Origin: Candidatus Bathyanammoxibius amoris
Lineage (GTDB): Bacteria; Planctomycetota; Brocadiia; Brocadiales; Bathyanammoxibiaceae
Assembly (NCBI GenBank): GCA_024451685.1
Contig: JAMXCW010000003.1
Location: 1-64,000, forward strand
Length of the DNA: 64,000 bases
Direction: 5' to 3'
Position 1 is the stretch's first letter, and the number at the start of each line of letters is the position of its first letter. Positions 17,614-26,023 of the stretch are shown here, piece after piece. The notes under the pieces are model-generated. The model made no database searches. It saw only the letters and a program-made list of their open reading frames with translations, and had not been told where the DNA came from. The position numbers and the translations under genes are program-made.

Positions 17614-18396
17614 ATGTCCCTGGCGCTTATAACACTCTCGGAAGAAGGCCTGGAAGTCGCAGAGCGGCTGAGACCGGCCCTGGGAGAAGATGTTGACCTG
17701 TTCGTAACGGAAAGATTCAGCAAGGACAAGCCGCGCACAAAATCTTTCTCCAAGGGTATTCGTGCCCTTGTAGCCGAAATCTTTGATAAATACGACGGCC
17801 TGGTATTTATTATGGCCCTGGGCATAGTGGTAAGGGCAATTGCCCCGCACGTGAAGGACAAGCTCACGGACCCCGCGGTGGTAGTGGTGGACGACGCCGG
17901 ACGCTACGCCGTCAGTGTGCTGTCGGGACACGAAGGCGGCGCAAACGACCTCGCCCTGAAGGTGTCCAATGTCCTCCACGCGGAGGCGGTTATAACAACG
18001 GGTACCGAGGCGAAAAAGGACCTGGTAGTCGGGGTGGGTTGCAAGGCCGACGTCTCTTCGGAGGCCGTTAAAGAGGCCATAGTGTCCGCGTTACAGTTTT
18101 GCCATATGCCGCTTGAGCGGGTGAGACTTGCGGCTACTATAGACGAGAGGGCGCGCGTGCCCGGCCTGGCCGAGGGCGTTCGAGAACTGGGAATACCCTT
18201 GAAGATAATCTCAAAAGAAGAGATAAATACGTGTGCGAAGGAGTTCAGCAGGTCTGAGTTCGTTAAGGAAAAAATCGGCGTCTGGGGCGTCTGTGAACCC
18301 GTGGCGCTGCTGGCGGGGAGGAGGACGAAATTAATACTGAAAAAACAGAAGTATCCGGGGGTAACCGTAGCCGTGGCCCAGGAAAACTTTTCGTAG
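17614..18396 (+). CDS. cbiG: Cobalt-precorrin-5A hydrolase (CbiG)
   Basis: Opens the delta-lactone of cobalt-precorrin-5A and releases acetaldehyde. Visible family features: the N-terminal region ending in IMALGIVVRAIAPHVKDKLTDPAVVVVDDAGRYAVSVLSGHEGGAN (key blocks: GIVVR, DPAVVVVD, LSGHEGGAN) and a C-terminal domain beginning VGVGCKADVSSEAVKEAI and ending KKQKYPGVTVAVA, which is the normal CbiG end. 260 aa is on the short side, lacking a long linker. Its stop overlaps the cbiH reading frame. Confidence 0.93.
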   Translation: MSLALITLSEEGLEVAERLRPALGEDVDLFVTERFSKDKPRTKSFSKGIRALVAEIFDKYDGLVFIMALGIVVRAIAPHVKDKLTDPAVVVVDDAGRYAVSVLSGHEGGANDLALKVSNVLHAEAVITTGTEAKKDLVVGVGCKADVSSEAVKEAIVSALQFCHMPLERVRLAATIDERARVPGLAEGVRELGIPLKIISKEEINTCAKEFSRSEFVKEKIGVWGVCEPVALLAGRRTKLILKKQKYPGVTVAVAQENFS

Positions 18397-19109
18397 TAGG
18401 CATCGGTCCCGGCTCAGCGGACGATATGACCCCCAGGGCAATTGAGGCGCTCAGGGCGTCTGACGTCATCGCCGGGTACAAGACATACCTGAAGCTGATA
18501 AAGGACGTGATAGGTGATAAACCCGTGCTGAGTTCAGGCATGGGAGAAGAACGGCAGAGGTGTGAGGCCGCGCTCAAGGAGGCCGCGGAGGGCAAGGTAG
18601 TGTCCATCGTGAGTAGCGGCGACCCTGGGGTCTACGGCATGGCCGGACTTGTGCTGGAGCTGGCCGGGCGTGTGAACCCCAAAATCCCCGTTGAAATAAT
18701 CCCCGGTATCCCCGCGTCCTCTGCCGCGGCCGCGCTCTTAGGGGCGCCGGTCATGCACGACCACGCCGTTATCAGCCTGAGCGACCTGCTCACCCCCTGG
18801 GATTTGATAGAAAAGAGGCTGCGGCTTGCGGTCGAGGGGGACTATGTCATTGTGCTATACAACCCCAGGAGCTCACAGCGGACCTCTCAGATAGAGAAGG
18901 CGCAGCAGATAATTATGGAGAAGAGGCCGGGGTCACTGCCCGTTGGCATCGTGAAAAATGCCGGAAGAACGGGACAGGAGATAGCTGTGACCACCATCTC
19001 CGAGATGCTTAACCATACGATAGACATGACTACTATAATCATAATCGGCAACTCCACCACGTTTGTCTCAGATAATTTCATGGTAACAAAGCGAGGCTAT
19101 AAGCTGTGA
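18330..19109 (+). CDS. cbiH: Cobalt-precorrin-3 C17-methyltransferase (CbiH), non-standard start
   Basis: Methylates C17 and contracts the ring. The SAM-binding N-terminus GKLFVVGIGPGSADDMTPRA begins at 18381, inside cbiG and in its -1 frame, while the first ATG (18426) would remove that motif. No ATG, GTG, TTG or CTG exists in this frame between 18330 and 18425. The best candidate is ATT at 18330, five bases after GGGGAGGAGG (18315-18324). Later blocks are VSSGDPGVYGMAG, PGIPASSAAAALLGAP and the YNPRSSQR segment, all typical of CbiH/CobJ. Alternatives: ribosomal slippage from cbiG, giving the CbiG-CbiH fusion known elsewhere, or an uncharted start. Function is firm; the start is not. Confidence 0.88.
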   Translation: MNTEKTEVSGGNRSRGPGKLFVVGIGPGSADDMTPRAIEALRASDVIAGYKTYLKLIKDVIGDKPVLSSGMGEERQRCEAALKEAAEGKVVSIVSSGDPGVYGMAGLVLELAGRVNPKIPVEIIPGIPASSAAAALLGAPVMHDHAVISLSDLLTPWDLIEKRLRLAVEGDYVIVLYNPRSSQRTSQIEKAQQIIMEKRPGSLPVGIVKNAGRTGQEIAVTTISEMLNHTIDMTTIIIIGNSTTFVSDNFMVTKRGYKL

Positions 19110-19861
19110 TACTGGTAATGTCAGGCACTGCCGACGGCAGGGAGATAGTCCGCAGGCTGCACGATGCAAAGGTAAAAGTCATTACCACCGTTGCCACACC
19201 GTACGGCGAGGAGATTTTTGCGGGGATGGGACTCGGCCACCTCTGTGTGAAGGGCAGGATGGACGGGGACGAGCTGGTCCGATTCATCGATGATAACGGC
19301 GTGGACACCGTCATAGACGCCACACACCCCTACGCCGCCAACGCCTCCCTGAACGCAATGCGGGCCTGCGGGGAAAAGGGCATCAGGTATATCAGGTTCC
19401 AGAGAGAGGCCACGCCACTACCGGAATCCCCCCTCATACACGGAGTAGACGGCGTAAATGAGGCCGTGGAGGCGGCGGGTAAGCTGGGCGGCAGGATACT
19501 CCTCACCACCGGGTTTAACAGTGTAAAGGATTTTATCAGGCTGCGGGACGGTGGCAGTCACGAGATAATCGTCCGCATCCTCCCCATGCCGGAACATATC
19601 AGCAGGTGCGTCGAGATGGGAATCTTACCAAAAAACATCCTGGCCATTCAGGGCCCGTTTTCCAGGGAATTTAATATAGTAAACATCCGCGACTTCAGCA
19701 TAGACGTCGTCGTCACCAAAGACGGCGGCAGAGAGGCCCGGACCCGGGAGAAACTCGACGCCTGCCTTGAGTGTGAAATTCCAATAGTAATCATCCACCG
19801 CCCTGTGCTAGACTATCCCTGTACATGCTCAAGTATAGAAGAAGTTATGGAGCTTGTTTAG
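19106..19861 (+). CDS. cbiJ: Precorrin-6A reductase (CbiJ/CobK)
   Basis: NAD(P)H-dependent reduction of the macrocycle. The 251-aa sequence has the family pattern: MILVMSGTADGREI at the start, DATHPYAANAS, IRFQRE, LLTTGFNSVKDF and RILPMPEHISRCVEMGI, then VTKDGG. GTG 19106 overlaps the cbiH stop (GTGA). This is the last gene of the B12 block; a decayed copy of its last codons occurs at 20312-20362. Confidence 0.93.
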   Translation: MILVMSGTADGREIVRRLHDAKVKVITTVATPYGEEIFAGMGLGHLCVKGRMDGDELVRFIDDNGVDTVIDATHPYAANASLNAMRACGEKGIRYIRFQREATPLPESPLIHGVDGVNEAVEAAGKLGGRILLTTGFNSVKDFIRLRDGGSHEIIVRILPMPEHISRCVEMGILPKNILAIQGPFSREFNIVNIRDFSIDVVVTKDGGREARTREKLDACLECEIPIVIIHRPVLDYPCTCSSIEEVMELV

Positions 19862-19884
19862 GAGATTATCGGGAGGTATATCTT

Positions 19885-20085
19885 ATGAAACTCCATGTAG
19901 TGTTGGAGAAAGACGAAGCGGGTTACTATGTGGTGGAGGTACCTGCGCTGCCGGGTTGTTTATCGCAGGGCAAGACGAGTGAAGAGGCCCTGGAAAACGT
20001 AAAGGAAGCTATCGATGGCTGGCTGGAGGTAATGGAGTCCAAACATACCTTTGACACGTCTAAGGCGATAGAGGTTGTTGTTTAA
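19885..20085 (+). CDS. HicB-like small protein (orphan antitoxin family)
   Basis: A 66-aa protein with the partial RNase-H fold of the HicB family: LHVVLEKDEAGYYVVEVPAL, then PGCLSQGKTSEEALENVKEAI. ATG 19885 has GGGAGG seven to eight bases upstream. No HicA toxin (a 60-80 aa dsRBD-like protein) is found on either side, and no DNA-binding tail is present, so this is a solitary HicB-like protein. It may neutralise a distant toxin or be a vestige. It lies 23 bases after cbiJ and could be read from the B12 transcript. Confidence 0.8.
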   Translation: MKLHVVLEKDEAGYYVVEVPALPGCLSQGKTSEEALENVKEAIDGWLEVMESKHTFDTSKAIEVVV

Positions 20086-20127
20086 TACCGCTCAGACTGT
20101 GCTCCGGCCAGGAGGCTGTTAAAAACG

Positions 20128-20182
20128 TAGGGACAGGGCTTGTCCCTGTCCGTTCTCGGACAGCCACGAGGGCTGTCCCTAC
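20128..20182. repeat. Compound palindromic repeat (GTAGGGACAG...CTGTCCCTAC)
   Basis: Outer arms GTAGGGACAG (20128-20137) and CTGTCCCTAC (20173-20182) enclose two further hairpins: GGACAGGG/CCCTGTCC (20131-20151) and GGACAGCC/GGCTGTCC (20158-20178). Related sequence motifs occur at 54446-54470 and 45736-45760. It looks like a REP- or MITE-type dispersed element. Confidence 0.75.
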
Positions 20183-20311
20183 ACAAAAGCTTTTCCCTCA
20201 AATTGTTACTTTAAAGTCATTAGTGGGTGAACAATAATGACACTTGAGTTTCCCATTATGATTTGTGTAGGTAACCCCGTCGATAAGACCCCTACCTCGA
20301 GACCAACGCCC

Positions 20312-20362
20312 CCCTTGATAATCATCCACCGCCCCCGGCTGGACTATTCTATAACGTTTTGA
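20312..20362 (+). pseudogene. Decayed 3' end of a cbiJ-like gene
   Basis: Reads PLIIIHRPRLDYSITF followed by stop. It matches the C-terminal IPIVIIHRPVLDYP of the intact CbiJ 520 bases upstream, with DNA identity of about 80% over 40 bases. It is too short to be functional and has no start. A partial duplication that also carried the repeat and HicB-like region would explain it. Confidence 0.6.
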
Positions 20363-20501
20363 ATCTACATTAGCTTGTAAACTGTATTTAAGCCATGAAC
20401 ATGTTTTGCTGGAAAACCCATGTTGTTACCGCAGTAACATCCCGGAATTGTGTTGCAAACAAATAGAGCTACATGCCTATAAAAAGCTTCTTCTTTTCTC
20501 A

Positions 20502-20529
20502 TTGACATTGCGAAAGCACATTGTATAGA
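20502..20529 (+). promoter_or_regulatory. Promoter-like sequence before the STAND NTPase gene
   Basis: TTGACA (20502-20507), 16-base spacer, TATAGA (20524-20529). It would give a leader of about 95 bases before ATG 20632, which has GGCGGTG as a weak ribosome site. The 20086-20631 gap holds only this, the palindrome at 20128-20182 and the cbiJ remnant; sequence becomes AT-rich from about 20380. Confidence 0.5.
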
Positions 20530-20631
20530 ATCAACCCGCATATACCAGAACAACGTAAGTGTGTGTATATGATACGAATGTAGTATAAGTAGTGTGTTTT
20601 GTGTGGCAGAAGAATATTTAGGCGGTGATAC

Positions 20632-23433
20632 ATGAGTATACAATTTAATCGTAGAGATATTGGGTATACAGTCATTTCACGGTTTGAAGAATCTTTTAGA
20701 TGCTTCTTGTCAGAGAAGCTTCCTATTCATAATGTAAATTACGTAGAGGGTATTCCACCTGGAGTTATAAGTAAAATCAAGGATCGAATATCAAGTGCTG
20801 ATTATGAGGAAATAGGTGATTTGCTTGCAGAGACAGATTTTCCAGACTTAAAGGAAATCGTATGCTACAAAGACATGTATCGAAAACACTTTCCAAATAC
20901 TGGCTTCTCAGCAAAAGAATTCTCTAATGTAATGGATGAGCTGTACGGTTTGCGATGCAAGATTGCTCATGTTAGAGGGTACTTTACAAGTTTAGACTTG
21001 GACAAATTATTAGAAAACACAAGAAAAATAGCTCGTTATTTAGGTTCTGAAAAGACGGCATTTGCTAACTTTGTTCGAGACATAGAGGAACATCCAGAAA
21101 AGGTTGTAATTAGGATACCACCGGGATTTACCATTGATTATTTGTGTAATATCGGAATACCTAATAATGTTCCCACGCCAGATTACGAATATGAAGGTGG
21201 ATTTATTGGAAGAGAAGAGGACATTAAAAAGGTAATGCAATTATTAGAAGGGAGTCTCCATCGAGTAATTACAATCTCTGGAGCTGGAGGAGTTGGCAAG
21301 ACAGCTCTCGCTTTACGGGTTATTTATTCACTTGTTCAACAGCCAGTTCACAAGTTTGATGGTATTATCTGGATGAGTGCAAAAGAAGAATCATTATCTT
21401 ATCTAGGAATTGAAGATATAGAGCCGACAATAAAAAACTACGAACAGCTATTAGACACGATCTTTTGTGTTATGGGCTTTGGGGAGCCGAGCGATTCTGT
21501 AGAAAAGAAGGGAGAGGATATTCAGGCAATCTTTGATATGCATAATTGCATATTAGTTGTTATCGATAATTTGGAAACCATTACTGATGAGCGTACAATA
21601 AACTTTGTCCTTGACCCACACCCAAAAACAAAGGTTCTTATTACAAGCAGAAAAGGATTAGGTCAGGTTGAGAGGCGTTATGAACTTAGACAACTTAAAG
21701 AAAAAGAAGCTATTCACTTATTCCGTCAAATTTCTAAAGACAAAGGATTGGGTAGTCTAACAAGGCTCGATGATAAAACTATTAGAGCGTACGTGAATAA
21801 AGTATGTTGCTATCCGCTGGCTATCAAGTGGGTGATTGGGCATGTAGCAATGGGGAAGGATATTTCTAGTATAATTGATGCTGTCGGAGAAACAACTAGT
21901 GAAATTTCTCGTTTTTGTTTTGACCATATTTATGGCGAGCTTTCATATTCCTCAAAAAAAATACTTTGTGCTTTAAGTTCTTTCGACGAACCTCCTCAAG
22001 CCGGAGTGTTGAAGTATGTGACAAATATCGAACAGAGAGATTTTGAAGATGGAATCCAAGAATTAATACTAGTGTCCTTAATTGTACCAGAACCATATAA
22101 GGGTGAACAAAATCAGATTTTGACACGATATGTCTTGTTATCTCTAACTCGTAGATACATACGAAAGCAAATAGATAGGGATTCTTCTCTGAAAAGGGAA
22201 ATTGAGGAGAAGTTGCAAGAAGTTCAAGCAACTGTTGAAGAAGCAGAACGCGCGAAAAAACAATATCGCTTCAGTTTGTCAAACTTGGGGGCTATTTCAG
22301 AAGAAGAAAAGGTTGCCGCAATGATTGTACAAACTGCTTTCCAAAAATACCAAGCAGGGAGATATGCTGATGCTGTTGATGATTACAAAAGAGCTCTGGG
22401 CATTGCTCCTGGCTTTGCTTCTTTATACAGAAACTGGGGGGTAATGGAATCTCAGGAAGGCCATTCCGTTGAAGCGGATAGACTGATGAAGAAAGCAGCA
22501 CAACTTAATCCTAATGACCCGCAGATTTGGCTTACGTGGGGCAACATGAAAAGAAAGGGGGATAGAATAAAAGAGGCATTAAGCTATTATGAAAAGGCAT
22601 ACAAATTATCTCCCGATGACTATGTAATACTTAATGCCTTGGGGCAAGCTAAATGTCGCTTAGGTGAACATTCGGAAGCGGATAAATTGTTTGGGCGAGC
22701 TTTAAAGAAGGAAACTACAGGCTCAGCTAGACGTCATGAAATAATAAACCGCACAAGTATGGCTGAAAACCTTAAGCGATGGTCTGAGGAGCTAAAAAAA
22801 GACCGAAAGCATACGGAAGCCGAAAAGAAGTTGAAGGAGTCCTTACAACAGATTGAAGCAGCCGTAAAACTAGATGACAGTGATTATAGATCATTAGATA
22901 TGCGCCGCGAGATTCTAATAGAGCTAGGCTACTTCTATAAAGTAAACAACACAAATTTAGCGCTACAATATTTTAAACAGGCTATTGTTAATAAACCTTC
23001 AACGTATAAAGAAAAAAAGTGTACCGTCATGGCGAGTTTCCAGGCATCACAAATATATTTCAGAAAAGGAGAACTTGATAAGGCAAAAGAGATGCTTCCA
23101 GCAAAGTTGCTTAAATATGTTAGAGACAAATCAGATAAAGATCGTGAACTTAAAGATAAACTCGAGGACTTCTACGCTAAACTATACGAAGTACATAATG
23201 TGTTGAGAGGCAAAATAATATCAGTAGATGAAACCAGAGGTTTTGCCATAATTGAGTTGCTTCATGTTCCTGGTAATACATATTTAGCTCATATTGAGGA
23301 ATTTTTACCAAGGATTTGTGATCTTACGGAAGAGGCCTGTGGTAAAATTGTAACTTTTATTCCGGAAGAAGTTAGACAGGGAGATAGTGTAAAGAAAACT
23401 GCTAGCAACATTAGATTCATAAAGGAAGAATAG
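20632..23433 (+). CDS. HEPN - NB-ARC (STAND) NTPase - TPR - cold-shock-fold protein; candidate defence protein
   Basis: No known gene recognised, but the 933-aa domain order can be read. Residues about 1-140 resemble a Swt1/HEPN-type helical domain with an R-x4-H motif (RCKIAH, Arg108/His113), the catalytic signature of HEPN RNases. Residues about 190-480 are an NB-ARC ATPase: Walker A GAGGVGKT (217-224), Walker B LVVIDN (308-313), LITSR sensor (336-340) and CYPLAI in place of GLPLAL. Charged helices follow (about 515-560), then TPR repeats (about 565-700 and 720-830). Residues about 858-931 resemble a cold-shock/OB fold (RGKIISVDETRGFAIIE). The gene is AT-rich with codon use unlike its neighbours, which indicates transfer. 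By analogy with antiviral STAND proteins, the C-terminal part may sense a ligand and the HEPN part cut RNA; this is inference. Confidence 0.8.
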   Translation: MSIQFNRRDIGYTVISRFEESFRCFLSEKLPIHNVNYVEGIPPGVISKIKDRISSADYEEIGDLLAETDFPDLKEIVCYKDMYRKHFPNTGFSAKEFSNVMDELYGLRCKIAHVRGYFTSLDLDKLLENTRKIARYLGSEKTAFANFVRDIEEHPEKVVIRIPPGFTIDYLCNIGIPNNVPTPDYEYEGGFIGREEDIKKVMQLLEGSLHRVITISGAGGVGKTALALRVIYSLVQQPVHKFDGIIWMSAKEESLSYLGIEDIEPTIKNYEQLLDTIFCVMGFGEPSDSVEKKGEDIQAIFDMHNCILVVIDNLETITDERTINFVLDPHPKTKVLITSRKGLGQVERRYELRQLKEKEAIHLFRQISKDKGLGSLTRLDDKTIRAYVNKVCCYPLAIKWVIGHVAMGKDISSIIDAVGETTSEISRFCFDHIYGELSYSSKKILCALSSFDEPPQAGVLKYVTNIEQRDFEDGIQELILVSLIVPEPYKGEQNQILTRYVLLSLTRRYIRKQIDRDSSLKREIEEKLQEVQATVEEAERAKKQYRFSLSNLGAISEEEKVAAMIVQTAFQKYQAGRYADAVDDYKRALGIAPGFASLYRNWGVMESQEGHSVEADRLMKKAAQLNPNDPQIWLTWGNMKRKGDRIKEALSYYEKAYKLSPDDYVILNALGQAKCRLGEHSEADKLFGRALKKETTGSARRHEIINRTSMAENLKRWSEELKKDRKHTEAEKKLKESLQQIEAAVKLDDSDYRSLDMRREILIELGYFYKVNNTNLALQYFKQAIVNKPSTYKEKKCTVMASFQASQIYFRKGELDKAKEMLPAKLLKYVRDKSDKDRELKDKLEDFYAKLYEVHNVLRGKIISVDETRGFAIIELLHVPGNTYLAHIEEFLPRICDLTEEACGKIVTFIPEEVRQGDSVKKTASNIRFIKEE

Positions 23434-23719
23434 GAAAGCATTTTTCAACATTGAAAAGAATCTTATTGTATTTCATTCTATACTTACTCATAATTGTTAA
23501 GGTAGTTCCCAGACGTATGACTACGTATTACACTCCATAACCTTTCCTTGACCAAATAACCCGCCCGTGTTAGAATCTTTAACTCTTCTGGCCTCGTTGG
23601 GCCTGTACCTCTGTAGAGAAAGGATTTCCGCCCCGATGGCAAGCTTCCGCAGTGTGAAGATAGTTGTGTTAAGTCTTTTAGTCATCTTGACTTCTACGTG
23701 GCACCCGGGAGGTGTGTTA

Positions 23720-24367
23720 ATGGCCGTTGAAACCACGAAGTTTAATAAAGATTTCTTTGATGAAGTAGAGCCCATAAAATTAGAAGACCCCCTCGCGGTA
23801 GTGCTCGGGGCGATAGATAAAGGCGAGCCGCTGGTCTATACATACGGTGACGCCGTAAAGATGGCGGGCCACTCATGCCCTGCCATTTCCGGGACGTACA
23901 AGATGACACAGCTGGCGCTCAAGAAGCTTTACCCGGACAAGAACCCGGTCAGGGGCGAGATAAAGGTCAAGTTCAAGGGCGGCGTTGAGGATAAGGTGAA
24001 CGGCCCGGTGTCCCAGGTGGTGACTTTTATAACCGGCGCAGCGCCGGAAAGCGGTTTCAGCGGGCTTGGCGGCGGCCGCTACAACAGGAAGAACCTCCTC
24101 ACCTTCGACGCGAGCCAGGAACCCCCTGCGGACTGTATATGCTCGGTGGAATTTGAGCGGATGGACACGGGTAAGAAGATAGAGATAACGTATTCAAATT
24201 ACATGCTAGGCGGCAACCCAAAGATGGGTGCGCTTATGCCGAAGGCCGTGACCGGGAAGGCCACGGACGAAGAGCAGAAGGAGTTCGGAGAACTCTGGCA
24301 CGAGAGGATAAAGACCATCCTCTTTGACCCGCCGGAGGGTATGTTCGTTATAAAGGAGCTGAATTAG
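23720..24367 (+). CDS. FmdE-like protein
   Basis: Resembles the FmdE family (named after formylmethanofuran dehydrogenase subunit E, but widespread with unknown roles). The key region is DAVKMAGHSCPAISGTY with the conserved G-H-x-C-P, followed by LYPDKNPVRGEIKVKFKGG and ITGAAPESGFSGLGG with RYNRKNLL. The Cys and His could bind metal. I chose ATG 23720 because GGGAGG precedes it by 7 bases. An upstream in-frame ATG at 23638 would add a hydrophobic signal-like segment but has no ribosome site. If the longer form is real the protein is exported. Confidence 0.7.
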   Translation: MAVETTKFNKDFFDEVEPIKLEDPLAVVLGAIDKGEPLVYTYGDAVKMAGHSCPAISGTYKMTQLALKKLYPDKNPVRGEIKVKFKGGVEDKVNGPVSQVVTFITGAAPESGFSGLGGGRYNRKNLLTFDASQEPPADCICSVEFERMDTGKKIEITYSNYMLGGNPKMGALMPKAVTGKATDEEQKEFGELWHERIKTILFDPPEGMFVIKELN

Positions 24368-24463
24368 TTTTCCACCACAGGAGCAAGTCAATAACGCGAC
24401 GCTGGCGGTTTTCCTGGACCTGCGGGAATCTTGAGCGGGCCCGGCCACCACAATAAAACGGAT

Positions 24464-25384
24464 ATGAACATGAACACGAGAAGAGTTACTATATTAGCTG
24501 TCATCGCCGCTCTGCTTCTGGGGCTAATCGAGCCCTGTTATGCCGAGGTTGGTGCGGTGGACAATTTCCGCGTCGGGCTTGAACTGCTGAAAGAGAAGAA
24601 GTATGGCGAGGCAATCACGCAGTTTAAGACGGCAACTGAGAAGGATCCCTCAAAGGCGGAATACTATCGAAGGCTGGGCCAGGCCTACGCCAAGAACAGT
24701 ATGTGGGAGGAGTCCATAGGGGCTTACACAAAGTGCATCGAGCTCGACCCGAAGAACGTGCAGGTCTATAACAATCTCGGGGTCGTGTATGCCACGCTGG
24801 GAAAGCCGAACGACGCGATTACGATGTATGAGAAGGCCATGGCGCTGGACCCGAACTACGTTGAGGCGTACAATAATAAAGCCGTTGCGCTGATGAGCGG
24901 GGCACGTATGGAACGGGCGCAGAAAGAGCTTGAGAAGGCGCTGAAGATAGACCCAAACCACCCGCAGGCCCATTATAATATGGGGATCATTCAAGCCAGG
25001 AAAGGTTGGCCTGATAAGGCAATGGAGGAGTACAGAAAGGCCATTGAGCTTAACCCGGAGTACGCGGAAGCCTACAACAACCTGGGCATACTACTGGAAG
25101 ACATGGGAAAAGAAGAAGAGGCCGCAGCACAGTGGAAGAAGGCGATAGAGGTCAGGCCTGATCACGTCGACGGTTATTACAACCTGGGCGCGTTCTATTT
25201 CAACCGGCAGATGTATGCGGAGGTACTGCCTGTATGGCAGAGTCTAGTGGAACTGCAGCCGGATAACCCGTGGGCACATTGGCGGCTGGCCGCGGCATAC
25301 GGCAGGCTGGGAATGGTTGAAGAAGCGAAGAAAGAGATAGAGATATTTAACAAAACTGCGCCGCCGGCGGACCAAATAAGATAA
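24464..25384 (+). CDS. Exported TPR-repeat protein
   Basis: About 306 aa. A signal peptide (TRRVTILAVIAALLLGLIEP, cleavage after CYA) is followed by about seven consecutive 34-residue TPR units with the usual W/Y-x2-LG-x2-Y...A-x3-Y/F...P spacing (for example YEKAMALDPNYVEAYNNKAV). Such proteins scaffold complexes in the periplasm. ATG 24464 or 24470 begins just before the signal sequence; an upstream ATG at 24431 would place 11 polar residues before it. It is preceded by FmdE-like (gap about 96 bases). No partner can be named. Confidence 0.8.
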   Translation: MNMNTRRVTILAVIAALLLGLIEPCYAEVGAVDNFRVGLELLKEKKYGEAITQFKTATEKDPSKAEYYRRLGQAYAKNSMWEESIGAYTKCIELDPKNVQVYNNLGVVYATLGKPNDAITMYEKAMALDPNYVEAYNNKAVALMSGARMERAQKELEKALKIDPNHPQAHYNMGIIQARKGWPDKAMEEYRKAIELNPEYAEAYNNLGILLEDMGKEEEAAAQWKKAIEVRPDHVDGYYNLGAFYFNRQMYAEVLPVWQSLVELQPDNPWAHWRLAAAYGRLGMVEEAKKEIEIFNKTAPPADQIR

Positions 25385-25393
25385 CTCACCGGA

Positions 25394-25431
25394 GATGGAC
25401 AGGGGAAGTCAGGAGTCCATCCTATTTCTTT
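25394..25431 (+). terminator. Possible terminator after the TPR gene
   Basis: GATGGAC (25394-25400) pairs with GTCCATC (25415-25421), followed by CTATTTCTTT. The stem is only 7 bp and the T run is broken, so it is a weak candidate. Confidence 0.35.
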
Positions 25432-25516
25432 ATAAATCCTATCGCAGGGACATTACACATTAGCCACTGACTATGGTTATTGTCCGTATTAATAACGATA
25501 CGGGAGTGGTAAAGAC

Positions 25517-26023
25517 ATGACGGAAATTACGATTAAACAGGGGGATATAACGAAGGAGGCGGTGGACGCGATAGTGAATGCGGCCAATAAGCCGCTTCTT
25601 GGCGGTGGAGGCGTGGACGGGGCCATACATCGTGCTGCGGGGCCGGAGTTGCTTGAGGAGTGCAGACCGCTTGGTGGTTGTCAAACGGGTGAGGCGAAAA
25701 TCACAAAAGGCTACCGCCTGCCCGCGAAACACGTGATACACACCGTTGGCCCGGTTTACGGGCGGTCTGGAGGTAATGACGCGGAACTCCTGGGTAATTG
25801 CTATACGAACAGCCTCCTTTTGGCCAGGAAGCATGGTCTTAAAACCATTGCCTTTCCCGCCATATCTACCGGAGTTTACGGCTACCCGAAGGAAGACGCG
25901 GCGCAAGTCGTTTATGATGCCATCAACAACTTTATTTCCAAAGACGATTCTCTGGATGAGATTAGTTTTGTACTGTTCTCAGGCGATGATTTGAAGTTGT
26001 ACGAGAAGGTCTTCAAAAAATGA
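25517..26023 (+). CDS. Macrodomain protein (ADP-ribose or O-acetyl-ADP-ribose hydrolase)
   Basis: A 168-aa stand-alone macrodomain of the YmdB/MacroD type. It has [20 protein letters not shown] (catalytic-loop N-A-A-N at 21-24, glycine-rich loop and the Asp34 expected of hydrolases), [22 protein letters not shown] and [13 protein letters not shown] (the second ADP-ribose-binding loop). All hydrolase-type features are present. GTG/ATG context: ATG 25517 preceded by GGGAGTGG. It may clear ADP-ribose marks; a DraG-like protein (11008) and a possible ADP-ribosyltransferase fold (44842) are in the same window but not adjacent. Confidence 0.92.
   Translation: MTEITIKQGDITKEAVDAIVNAANKPLLGGGGVDGAIHRAAGPELLEECRPLGGCQTGEAKITKGYRLPAKHVIHTVGPVYGRSGGNDAELLGNCYTNSLLLARKHGLKTIAFPAISTGVYGYPKEDAAQVVYDAINNFISKDDSLDEISFVLFSGDDLKLYEKVFKK

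Noticed and set aside
18339-18346. Programmed -1 frameshift at the six-A run in cbiG
   Set aside because: CbiG has its normal C-terminus beyond this run and the zero-frame codons (AAA AAA) are not in a strong heptamer context.
20086-20300. HicA toxin next to the HicB-like gene
   Set aside because: No frame with the short basic HicA pattern on either strand; the space is filled by a palindromic repeat.
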